Source: CAZSNH01 sp052388455
GTDB taxonomy: Bacteria > Pseudomonadota > Alphaproteobacteria > Rhizobiales > Hyphomicrobiaceae
Assembly: GCA_052388455.1 (NCBI GenBank)
Contig: JBQTIA010000099.1
Location: forward strand, 1 to 7,904
Length of the DNA stretch: 7,904 nt
Direction: 5' to 3'
This document shows, piece by piece, positions 1-5,737 of this stretch. The stretch's first letter is position 1. The number at the start of each line of letters is the position of its first letter. The position numbers and the translations under genes were made by a program. The notes below the pieces were generated by a model. It saw only the letters and a list, made by a program, of their open reading frames with translations, made no database searches and was not told where the DNA came from.

Positions 1-8
1 CCCGTTTC

Positions 9-37
9 TTGACATCCCAAAAGGCCGCCGCCTAAAT
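9..37 (+). promoter_or_regulatory. Probable promoter of the tRNA-Ala gene
   Basis: A perfect TTGACA -35 box lies at 9-14. At a 17-nt spacing the -10 region is CTAAAT (32-37), a weak match that is common for -10 boxes in high-GC alphaproteobacteria. The predicted transcript would start around 43-46, a few bases before the mature tRNA at 50. The -35 match and the position are seen directly; promoter activity is inferred. Confidence 0.6.
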
Positions 38-49
38 GACCACCAATTC

Positions 50-170
<121 letters not shown>

Positions 171-180
<10 letters not shown>

Positions 181-201
181 TGGGAATCGCATAGTTGGGA
201 G
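171..201. repeat. Inverted repeat downstream of the tRNA
   Basis: CTCCCAA (171-177) and TTGGGAG (195-201) are perfect 7-bp inverted repeats around a 17-nt loop. The left arm is part of the sequence repeated at 2182-2191, but no matching right arm is present there. No T-run follows, so it is a poor intrinsic terminator. It could end the tRNA transcript or be a recombinase arm site; neither is shown. Confidence 0.4.
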
Positions 202-407
202 TCGACATTTCGCGGCCGGCGATCTTCTCACGGCCGCTGCATTGCCTCTGATGTTCTCGAACTGAAGCCCCACGACACATTCATAGTGGATGCCATCCGC
301 CGGCATGTGTGCGCAGTCCTCCGAATCGTCGAGGGTGATCGTGGCTCCCTCGGCGACACCGATGAGTTGCGCAAGGCAGCCTCAGCCAGCCACCTGGGAG
401 ACTGCGA

Positions 408-2021
408 ATGACCGACCACAAGGCTCTCACACGCATCGCCAAGGCCGTTGTTGCCGACATGACGGCCGAGCGGCTGAGCCCTGCCACCCAACACTCCATG
501 CGCGCCCTCGACAGGGAGCCTGAGCACGTGCTCGATATCGTCGACCTCATGGCCAAGGAGGGAAGGAAGAAGCGCCCCAGCGACGATCTGATCGGCGGCT
601 ACGCGTTCCTTCTCGGGCATGGCCTGGAGATGCTCCGCTATGCGGTCGACCGCGACGACGCGGCAACCATGGTTTTCGTGGACCGCCTGCGCCGGCATCT
701 GATTCTGGGCGGCGAGAAGGGCTACATCACGCCGCCGATACTGCTCCTCATCCTGCACCAGTTTGCGGGTGCCAAGCTCGAGATGGGCGACGAGCTGCGC
801 AACCTGATGCAGACGCTGATGGAGAATGACAGCGCCGCTCGCGCGGCGGTCGAGGACGGCGCGGGCGCGGACTATTTCGCACGCATGGTCGAGCAACTCG
901 GCGGCGATCCGTTCGCAATCCACGCCCATATGGACGAGACCGTCGAAACGATGCCTCAGGACGGCCGGACCGCCCTGGTCATGGCCACTTTCGCCGCGAC
1001 GGAGCCGGCTATCAGGGAGGCCTCGGTCGGCTTCCTGCTCAATGCGTCGGCCGAGGTGCGCGCAAAGCTCGTGGAGTTGCTCGTGCTGGCAGCTCCGCAC
1101 GGTCTTGTCAGCCCGACGATGCTTAGGCGCATGATCGCGATGCGCAACTGGCTTTCGCCCGGCGATCGCAGCAGTCTCGACGCGGCCATCAAGGCCGCCC
1201 GCAAGAAATCCACAGACAGCGCGCCCTGGCCGCGGCCGATCGTACGGCAGGTCCTGTCGTCAGGCATCGACGGCTCGGGAGCACTCACGATCCTGGCGAT
1301 CGCCGAGGATGCGGGCAAGCCGCTCGTCGCCTGCCTGCTCGTCAAGCAGGGCTTCGGCGTGCGGGATGCCTGGGTGCGCCGTGACGCCAGCAAGGTCGAT
1401 CTGCGAGAAATCGTTGGGGACATCGAGGGCGAGATCGGGCTCTCGGAAACCGGCCTGGACTATGCTCGGATGGTCTGCGGTCAGGCGCTGGCGATCAATC
1501 TCGAGGCGGGTCACCCGCCGCCATTTGCCCTGCTGGACTGTGCCGAGGCCATGGGGCTCGTCGACCTCAATCCGAAGCCTCTGCCCGCCGACAGGCTCGT
1601 GGCAGAGCTCATCACCGAGTTGGAGGAGAAGCGTCTGGCGCCTGCCGCGGTGACCAGGACGCTCGAGGAGCGCGCCAACTGGCTCGATGAGCATCCGACA
1701 CTCCAGACGTGGTTCCAGGACAATGCCAACCTCGCCAAGTCCTTAGGAACCAGACGCGCGGCGCGCGCCAAGCAGATGGCTGTTCTCCTCGCCGGACCGC
1801 TGCAGGCGCGCCGTCGCCGCTGGGCCGAGCTTGCAGCATGGATGGCCCTGTCGCTGAAGCATCGCCGCCAGCGCGGCGACTGGCAGGGCTTCGCTATCCT
1901 GGCAAGGGAGCTGCTAGGCGGCCGGCCCTTGGAGGAGATCGGGCTCATGAGGGCCATCGCCGACACGAGGCTCGCAATCACGGAGCTGCAGGGACTACTC
2001 GGTACCCGCGACGCCGCATGA
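408..2021 (+). CDS. Hypothetical 537-residue helical protein
   Basis: I do not recognise a named family. The start is supported by GGGAG at 396-400, 7 nt before the ATG, and by the ATGA overlap with the frame upstream. Residues 1-280 look almost entirely alpha-helical, with amphipathic Leu/Ala-rich helices that could form HEAT- or ARM-like repeats. A central part near 287-325 is more beta-like, with GSGALTILAIAEDAGKP followed by hydrophobic strands and GFGVRDAWVRR. Residues 350-537 are again helical, with a very basic patch at about 448-472 (RRAARAK, QARRRRW) that could contact nucleic acid or membrane. There is no signal peptide, no transmembrane segment and no evident catalytic motif, so it is probably cytoplasmic. 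Codon use is G/C-rich like its neighbours. It lies between the tRNA gene and the second att-like repeat, so it may be cargo of a small element. Confidence 0.85.
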   Translation: MTDHKALTRIAKAVVADMTAERLSPATQHSMRALDREPEHVLDIVDLMAKEGRKKRPSDDLIGGYAFLLGHGLEMLRYAVDRDDAATMVFVDRLRRHLILGGEKGYITPPILLLILHQFAGAKLEMGDELRNLMQTLMENDSAARAAVEDGAGADYFARMVEQLGGDPFAIHAHMDETVETMPQDGRTALVMATFAATEPAIREASVGFLLNASAEVRAKLVELLVLAAPHGLVSPTMLRRMIAMRNWLSPGDRSSLDAAIKAARKKSTDSAPWPRPIVRQVLSSGIDGSGALTILAIAEDAGKPLVACLLVKQGFGVRDAWVRRDASKVDLREIVGDIEGEIGLSETGLDYARMVCGQALAINLEAGHPPPFALLDCAEAMGLVDLNPKPLPADRLVAELITELEEKRLAPAAVTRTLEERANWLDEHPTLQTWFQDNANLAKSLGTRRAARAKQMAVLLAGPLQARRRRWAELAAWMALSLKHRRQRGDWQGFAILARELLGGRPLEEIGLMRAIADTRLAITELQGLLGTRDAA

Positions 2022-2417
2022 CGAGGGGCGAGCAGAGGCTGCGATCAGGAAATTCAGCCAGTAAATGCTGTGCGAGACAAAGTGAAATCTGCCCGTCTGG
2101 GAGCTTCAAGTGTTTCAATCATCGATAGCGTCTTGCCGGCTCCACCAAGCCTCGCAATCGTTGATTGTTTGAGACTTTTCACTCCCAAACCGTTGCTTCG
2201 AAAGTTCTGCAACCCCTACTGTACGGATTTGGGCGGTGACGTCGTGACCAAGCTCGGGGCGCTTGGTACTGGGCTTTTCGGCTGACCTCGCGATCGGCTC
2301 CGACAGCGCGTATGTTTCCTTGTCCAAAATCGATGGGTCGACGAAGCGACGGACGCCATGGAATGCGAGATCGAGGCCGTTCGCCGACCGGGCTGACAAT
2401 TTCAGGCATTCCGCTGT
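2022..2417. other. Intergenic region of 396 nt, no convincing gene
   Basis: The stretch lies between the 537-residue protein and the end of vapC. It is visibly less GC-rich than its surroundings around 2050-2220 and contains the second tRNA-end-like repeat (2137-2191). One minus-strand frame, 2399 to 2115, could encode 94 residues from a TTG start. Its first half has plausible third-position G/C bias, but it lacks a clear ribosome-binding site, its second half is AT-leaning, and I recognise no family. It may be a decayed gene or chance. I see no RNA gene or terminator here. Confidence 0.5.
2137..2191 (+). repeat. Copy 2 of the att-like tRNA-end repeat
   Basis: CGGCTCCACCAA (2137-2148) equals the last bases of the tRNA-Ala gene plus one A. 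After it come CGCAATCG, TTGATT and CTCCCAAACC (2182-2191), in the same order as behind the tRNA gene, with spacing shorter by 11 nt. No T-arm lies at the right distance upstream, so this is not a second tRNA gene. It could be the far attachment site of an element covering 127-2148, or the left end of a second, related element. Confidence 0.35.
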
Positions 2418-2930
2418 TCAATTTGCGATCAGTTCCGTCGCTTTGGCCAAGGCATCCGCCATTTCCGCGTCGGCAATCTGGTGCGCCCGGCCTCCGGCAT
2501 GGAGCGTCCAGACCCAGGGATCAAAGACTGGTATGCCCGCAGCAATGAACTCGCTGGTGTCCCGGTTGACCACGATCAGGTCCGCCAGCGCGGCCAGTGC
2601 GGCAATGAGGAGATCGGGCTCCGAAAACGTGTGGCCCGACTTTCGGCCGGCTTCCCGCATCAGGCGCCATCGCAGCAGCACATCCTCGGTTACCGGCAGC
2701 ACACGCCCAGTAAACAGTGGCCGCAGCGTACGATCGAGCCACAGCACCAAATCGGCCCGGCGCGCCGGATCAGTGATCTGCTCGATGCCGACGCGAACCT
2801 CGGCGAAGGTCACGTCGCTGGTAAAGAGGACATCGCCCGGCTGGCCGGCGACAAACGCCCTCACCTTCTGGGCCGGTCGCGCCCGCCGAAGCTCCGACAC
2901 GACGTTGGTGTCGATCAGCCAGCCCCTCAA
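2418..2930 (-). CDS. vapC: PIN-domain ribonuclease toxin (VapC family)
   Basis: This is the toxin of a type II toxin-antitoxin pair; family members cleave tRNA or other RNA using metal held by acidic residues. From a TTG start the protein is 170 residues. The PIN signature is complete: D7 in LIDTN, E14 in SEL, E44 in TFAEV, D106 in EPDLLIA, and N122/D124 in VVNRDTSEF. The domain closes with GIPVFDPW at 132-139. About 30 further residues follow (VWTLHAGGRAHQ onward), longer than the usual 130-140. The frame is open 41 codons further upstream, but PIN proteins begin right at the first strand. The TTG at 2928-2930 gives this and overlaps the antitoxin stop as TTGA, implying coupled translation. 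Expression should be controlled by the antitoxin, as in other such modules. Confidence 0.9.
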   Translation of the reverse strand: MRGWLIDTNVVSELRRARPAQKVRAFVAGQPGDVLFTSDVTFAEVRVGIEQITDPARRADLVLWLDRTLRPLFTGRVLPVTEDVLLRWRLMREAGRKSGHTFSEPDLLIAALAALADLIVVNRDTSEFIAAGIPVFDPWVWTLHAGGRAHQIADAEMADALAKATELIAN

Positions 2931-3226
2931 AGCTTCACATCCCGAACCGGTGATTTCACCGACAACCGCTCGATCGGCACATCCCGGAGTGGCGAGCTTG
3001 CCAGTGCATCCACGAGATCTCGCCCGGACACCGGTTTCTTCATCCGATCCCACTCCGCGGCGTCGACGACAACGACAGCGTCCTTGCCATGGACGGTGAC
3101 GCGCTGCGGCCCCTTCTCACGTGCGCGGCGGACAAGCTCGCTGAACTGCGCCTTCGCGTCTTGCAGTCGCCAGCGCCCTGGGCCGGGTGGGCGACGCGAC
3201 GTCTTACCGGAGGTTGATGCGGGCAC
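2927..3226 (-). CDS. vapB: Phd/YefM-type antitoxin partner of VapC
   Basis: This 99-residue protein should bind and neutralise the PIN toxin and repress the shared promoter. Residues 18-62 carry the Phd/YefM fold signature: RWRLQDAKAQFSELVRRA, then GPQRVTVHGKDAVVVVDAAEW. The tail (SGRDLVDALASSPLRDV onward) is the disordered toxin-binding type ending in an SP-RDV-L pattern. The first 17 residues form a basic, Pro-rich extension. The start is GTG at 3226, with AAAGGA 8 nt upstream. It precedes the toxin and overlaps it by 4 nt. Phd-type antitoxins paired with PIN toxins are well known, so the vapB name reflects the partner rather than an AbrB-type fold. Confidence 0.9.
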   Translation of the reverse strand: MPASTSGKTSRRPPGPGRWRLQDAKAQFSELVRRAREKGPQRVTVHGKDAVVVVDAAEWDRMKKPVSGRDLVDALASSPLRDVPIERLSVKSPVRDVKL

Positions 3227-3240
3227 GGCGGCAGTCCTTT

Positions 3241-3263
3241 CTGGTCAGATTGACTAGAATATA
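3241..3263 (-). promoter_or_regulatory. Probable promoter/operator of the vapBC pair
   Basis: Directly upstream of the antitoxin ribosome-binding site lies GTCA-GAT-TGAC (3244-3254), a perfect 4-bp inverted repeat with a 3-nt centre. Next to it on the minus strand is TATATT (3263-3258), a good -10 hexamer inside an imperfect CTATATTCTAG palindrome. The -35 at 17-nt spacing (TTTCGG) is weak. A palindrome overlapping the -10 fits autorepression by the antitoxin, but the site itself is unproven. Confidence 0.4.
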
Positions 3264-3335
3264 GACCATCCATCCGGCAGCCGAAAGGTCTGCAGATAGT
3301 CGGCATCAGCCGATTGGATGTCCAACACCTATCGG

Positions 3336-3351
3336 GCCCCCTTGATGGGGC
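3336..3351 (+). other. Short hairpin in the leader of the GST-like gene
   Basis: GCCCC (3336-3340) pairs with GGGGC (3347-3351) around CTTGAT. It lies about 75 nt before the GST start. CAGCCGATTGG (3307-3317) recurs with one mismatch as CAGCCGACTGG at 3351-3361. This is weak structure with no assigned role. Confidence 0.2.
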
Positions 3352-3424
3352 AGCCGACTGGCCTCAAGGTTTGGGACTGCAACACCAAGACTCATGCGAT
3401 GGCTGTGACCAAGGAGATCCCGCG

Positions 3425-4105
3425 GTGCCGCTCGTGCTCTATGGTCATCCCTTCTCGTCGTACACGCAGAAGGTGCTGGTCCCGCTCTACGAGAACGCCA
3501 CGCCCTTCGAGTTCCGCTGCATCGGGCCGGATACGCCGCAGCACACCGCCGAGTGGCTGCGGCGCTGGTCGCTCGCCAAGTTCCCGCTGCTGGTGGACGG
3601 TGATCGTACAGTCGTCGAGAGCAGCATCATCATCGAATACCTGCAGCTCGCGTATCCTGGGCCAGTGCGCCTGCTGCCAACCGACCCGATGGCTGCGCTG
3701 GACGTGCGCTTCCTCGACCGCTTCTTCGACCTGCACGTGATGGATGCCATGCAGGTCGCGGTCGCCAGTGCGCTGAAGCGCATCCCAGTCAAAAGCGAGG
3801 ACGGTCTGATGCTCGCCCGGCAACGGCTGGAGCGCGCCTACGACTGGCTCGAAGGCTGGCTCGCCGGGCGGACATGCGCCGCCGGCGCGGAGACCTGGGC
3901 CGCCGGCGCAGACTTCACTCTGGCCGACTGCGCAGCCGCGCCCTCGTTGTTCTACGCGGACTGGACTCACCGGATTTCGGAGGCGTATCCCGCGCTCCGC
4001 GCCTACCGCACGCGATTGCTGGCCCGACCGTCCTTTGCCCGGGCGGTGGAAGAGGCCCGGCCCTACCGGTCCTACTTCCCGCTCGGCGCGCCGGACCGGG
4101 ATTGA
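3425..4105 (+). CDS. Glutathione S-transferase-like protein
   Basis: This is a cytosolic GST-fold protein of 226 residues, the usual size. The N-terminal thioredoxin-like domain (about 1-77) starts LVLYGHPFSSYTQKV, with S11/S12 where the catalytic Ser, Cys or Tyr often sits. It contains the cis-proline loop FPLLVDGD (P54) and the glutathione-binding VVESSIII (E65-S66). The helical C-terminal domain carries the N-capping motif DFTLADCAAAP (D168) typical of GSTs. A longer frame begins at 3314, but that extension does not fit the fold. The GTG at 3425 begins the first strand and has AAGGAGA ending 7 nt upstream. Substrate cannot be told; GSTs conjugate glutathione to electrophiles or reduce peroxides. 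It stands alone on the plus strand, convergent with the next gene. Confidence 0.9.
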   Translation: MPLVLYGHPFSSYTQKVLVPLYENATPFEFRCIGPDTPQHTAEWLRRWSLAKFPLLVDGDRTVVESSIIIEYLQLAYPGPVRLLPTDPMAALDVRFLDRFFDLHVMDAMQVAVASALKRIPVKSEDGLMLARQRLERAYDWLEGWLAGRTCAAGAETWAAGADFTLADCAAAPSLFYADWTHRISEAYPALRAYRTRLLARPSFARAVEEARPYRSYFPLGAPDRD

Positions 4106-4109
4106 ACGC

Positions 4110-4147
4110 GCGGGCCGATCACCGGCTCACTTCAGCCAGCCCGCTTT
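4110..4147. terminator. Probable bidirectional terminator between convergent genes
   Basis: GCGGGC (4110-4115) pairs with GCCCGC (4139-4144), and an inner GGCT/AGCC pair (4124-4127, 4134-4137) closes a second helix. TTT follows on the plus strand. It fills the 57-nt gap between the stop of the GST-like gene and the stop of the minus-strand secreted protein, the expected place for a shared terminator. The T-run is short. Confidence 0.45.
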
Positions 4148-4162
4148 CACATATGTCTCGCA

Positions 4163-4636
4163 TCACGGCCGCTCCATCCGGCCCTTGTAGCGCCCGCCGG
4201 TCAGCGTGTCGGTGAGGTTCTCGTAGGAATAGGTGCCGCCGCCGCTGACGCCCTGAAACGCCCCGGTGCCGCCGGTGAAGGCGTACGTGTACGCCTTCAT
4301 TTGCGAGCCCTCTTCCCAGGTCAGGAACCGCTGGTCGCCGCCCTTCACGGTGTCGGTGCAGGTGCCGCTGGCGGTCCACGTGCTGTCCGGCTTGTAATCG
4401 AACTTTCCGACGCACGCCTCGGTGGCCTTGGCCAACGCCGGATCGTCGGGGACCAGCACGCAACGGGCGGCATAGTCGACGAGCTTGCGCCCCTTCTCCG
4501 GCTCCTTTTCATCCCATTTGTCGATCACGCAGGAAATGGCGCCGGACTCCTCGATGACCTTGCCGGAAAAAGCCGCGGAGGCGCCGATAGCGGCGAAAGC
4601 CGCGGCAGCGAGGATGATCGCTCGGGTTTGTTTCAT
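4163..4636 (-). CDS. Secreted small beta-barrel protein (AOC/dirigent-like motif), copy 1
   Basis: This is a 157-residue exported protein. MKQTR followed by an Ala-rich hydrophobic stretch is a Sec signal peptide, with likely cleavage after ASA (residue 21). The mature part has four cysteines (36, 60, 75, 93) that could form two disulfides in the periplasm. Near the C-terminus is TGGTGAFQGVSGGGTYSY (121-138), the Gly-rich hairpin of small allene-oxide-cyclase/dirigent-like barrels, followed by GRYKGRMERP. The frame is open for 32 more codons upstream, but the ATG at 4636 has AAAGGA 7 nt before it and starts the signal peptide exactly. A related motif occurs in the gene at 5738-6259. These barrels often bind small hydrophobic molecules; the ligand is unknown. 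The fold call rests on one motif. Confidence 0.8.
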   Translation of the reverse strand: MKQTRAIILAAAAFAAIGASAAFSGKVIEESGAISCVIDKWDEKEPEKGRKLVDYAARCVLVPDDPALAKATEACVGKFDYKPDSTWTASGTCTDTVKGGDQRFLTWEEGSQMKAYTYAFTGGTGAFQGVSGGGTYSYENLTDTLTGGRYKGRMERP

Positions 4637-4700
4637 GGGGTTGTCCTTTCTCTTGACGGCACGGGTAGACTTGGGTTGTGCGACGAACGTCGGCGGCATG

Positions 4701-4730
4701 GTCACCGCCAAGGGCGACTTGGCCGGTGAC
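4701..4730 (-). terminator. Strong hairpin behind the SMR-like gene
   Basis: GTCACCG/CGGTGAC (7 bp) is extended by CCAAG/CTTGG (5 bp), with one bulged base and a 5-nt loop. It starts 3 nt past the TAA of the SMR-like gene. No T-run follows, so it may act as a Rho-assisted end or protect the mRNA 3' end. It separates the decarboxylase/SMR pair from the secreted protein at 4163-4636. Confidence 0.5.
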
Positions 4731-4733
4731 ATC

Positions 4734-5087
4734 TTACGTGCTGCGCAGTCCCATGATGCCGGCGACGATCAGAGCGGTGCTCACGGCCTTGGCCGCGGTC
4801 AGGCTTTCGCCGAACAGCGCCACCCCGAACGACAGGGCGAGAATGGCCTCGATGCCGACCACGACGTTGTAGGTGACGCTGAGGTCGGTGCCGCGCATGG
4901 CGATGGCCTGCAGGCTTGCGCCGAGGACGAACCACGCCATGAACGTCAGCGTCGGCACCAGGTGCCGCACACCGTCGGCCTGCTTCATGAAGATGCCGCC
5001 GATGGTGAAGCAGAGAGCGGCGGCGACGACCAGGATGGCAAACCTGTTGCCGATCACGGCCGGGTCGATGGCGAAGTCCTTGGGCAT
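4734..5087 (-). CDS. SMR-like four-helix membrane transporter lacking the usual catalytic Glu
   Basis: The protein has 117 residues with four hydrophobic segments (about 16-34, 43-62, 72-93, 97-114), the size and topology of small multidrug resistance (EmrE-type) proteins. IGGIFMKQADG in helix 1 aligns with the SMR pattern IGTTLMKFSEG, and TYNVVVG...ALFGESL aligns with the helix 3 and loop pattern AYAIWSG...GFFGQ. At the position of EmrE Glu14, essential for proton/drug exchange, there is Phe27. A different buried acid, Glu80, sits in helix 3 at the site of EmrE Gly67, and the Trp of helix 3 is Val. It starts 6 nt after the decarboxylase stop, so the two are one operon. Known SMRs include the spermidine exporter MdtIJ, and E14-less relatives include ArnE/ArnF flippase subunits. 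Its substrate is not evident. Confidence 0.8.
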   Translation of the reverse strand: MPKDFAIDPAVIGNRFAILVVAAALCFTIGGIFMKQADGVRHLVPTLTFMAWFVLGASLQAIAMRGTDLSVTYNVVVGIEAILALSFGVALFGESLTAAKAVSTALIVAGIMGLRST

Positions 5088-5093
5088 GACCGC

Positions 5094-5573
5094 CTATGCT
5101 CCCTGTTGCAGGGCGTCAGCCGGGTACAGGAGGGCGAAGCGCGCCGGGCTGTCGGCGTCGGCCGCAAGCGGCTCCTTGCCCAAACCGATCCGGCAGGCCC
5201 GCGAGAGGCTGCCGGGTCGCCGGGCCTGGCGGACGAGCACTGTCGCCGATAAAGTGCTCGGATTGAAGCATTCCTCGACGATGGCCATCGCGTCCGCCGT
5301 CTCGAAATCCCTGCACGAGAAAATGTCGATGTAGGCGTCACCGGAGGCGTCGCAGAAGTGCCCGGTGATGGCCGAGGTCTCGATCAGCTGCACGAGCGAG
5401 TACCCGGCCGCCTCCGGCACATGCTCGGCGAAGTGCTTCAGGAGCGGCGGTCCGTAGGCCTTCATGCCGATGGCCTGGACGAGGGTCTCCGAAAACTGGC
5501 GGATATGCTCGCCGCTGCGGACCCGGACCGGATCGCCCCCGCCCATGTCGATGATCAGGTGCTTACCCCACAT
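5094..5573 (-). CDS. speD: S-adenosylmethionine decarboxylase-like proenzyme
   Basis: Bacterial AdoMet decarboxylases of this small class self-cleave to form a pyruvoyl group and make decarboxylated AdoMet, the aminopropyl donor for spermidine. MWGKHLIIDM opens the first strand as in the family. S67, H72 and C87 have the same spacing (5 and 15 residues) as Ser63, His68 and Cys83 of the Thermotoga enzyme, in LIETSAITGHF and IDIFSCRD. The residue before the serine is Thr66 where that enzyme has Glu, and Ala follows it instead of His. The frame is open far upstream, but the ATG at 5573 gives the family N-terminus and has GGAGA 9 nt before it. After about residue 116 the protein has a 40-residue basic tail of unclear role. 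It is co-transcribed with the SMR-like gene. The activity is likely but not certain; no spermidine synthase is present here. Confidence 0.85.
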   Translation of the reverse strand: MWGKHLIIDMGGGDPVRVRSGEHIRQFSETLVQAIGMKAYGPPLLKHFAEHVPEAAGYSLVQLIETSAITGHFCDASGDAYIDIFSCRDFETADAMAIVEECFNPSTLSATVLVRQARRPGSLSRACRIGLGKEPLAADADSPARFALLYPADALQQGA

Positions 5574-5700
5574 GTCACTGTCTCTCCATTGATCTCGCTG
5601 TGGCAACGTCGGTGCTGCTCTCGGCGTCGCGCGAGGTCGAGACCTCTCGATCGCTGAAGCGAGACACGACGGGCCGGCTGGATGAAGTATGCTACGGTAT
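5574..5700 (-). other. Structured leader upstream of the decarboxylase gene
   Basis: About 127 nt separate the upstream terminator hairpin from the start codon. GAGGTC/GACCTC (5633-5646) is a perfect 6-bp inverted repeat, TCGC-TGAA-GCGA (5651-5662) a second small hairpin, and CGTCG (5625-5629) can pair with CGACG (5667-5671) to enclose both. GTATGC occurs twice in tandem at 5687-5702. I do not recognise a known SAM riboswitch fold, and no convincing -35/-10 pair is seen. It could be a regulatory leader or simply GC-rich DNA that folds easily. Confidence 0.3.
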
Positions 5701-5731
5701 GCAACGGCGCCCACTCGGCCGGCGCCGTTGC
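5701..5731 (-). terminator. Perfect 11-bp hairpin behind the second secreted barrel gene
   Basis: GCAACGGCGCC (5701-5711) and GGCGCCGTTGC (5721-5731) are exact inverted repeats around a 9-nt loop. On the minus strand it begins 6 nt past the TAG of the gene at 5738-6259. No T-run follows. Its position and stability suggest transcription termination or 3'-end protection, so the decarboxylase operon probably has its own promoter. Confidence 0.6.
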
Positions 5732-5737
5732 GAGGAC

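Noticed and set aside
228..1100. Long minus-strand frame of 290 residues opposite the 537-residue gene
   Set aside because: It is the antisense shadow of a G/C-biased gene, with His/Arg-rich low-complexity character and no start signal; the plus-strand gene has a good ribosome-binding site.
2108..2148. Possible second tRNA remnant, because TTCAATC resembles a T-loop and CGGCTCCACCA follows
   Set aside because: The distance between the T-loop-like sequence and the CCA is about 10 nt too long, and the stems do not pair.
2115..2399. Minus-strand frame of 94 residues
   Set aside because: TTG start without a clear ribosome-binding site, AT-leaning second half that overlaps the att-like repeat, and no recognised family; kept only as a note on the intergenic region.
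2263..3257. Plus-strand frames of 278 and 258 residues across the toxin-antitoxin pair
   Set aside because: They lie opposite clear PIN and Phd proteins and have Ser/Arg-rich composition typical of shadows.
4485..5252. Plus-strand frame of 255 residues across the SMR/decarboxylase operon
   Set aside because: The minus strand carries recognisable membrane and decarboxylase proteins here; this frame has no family signature.
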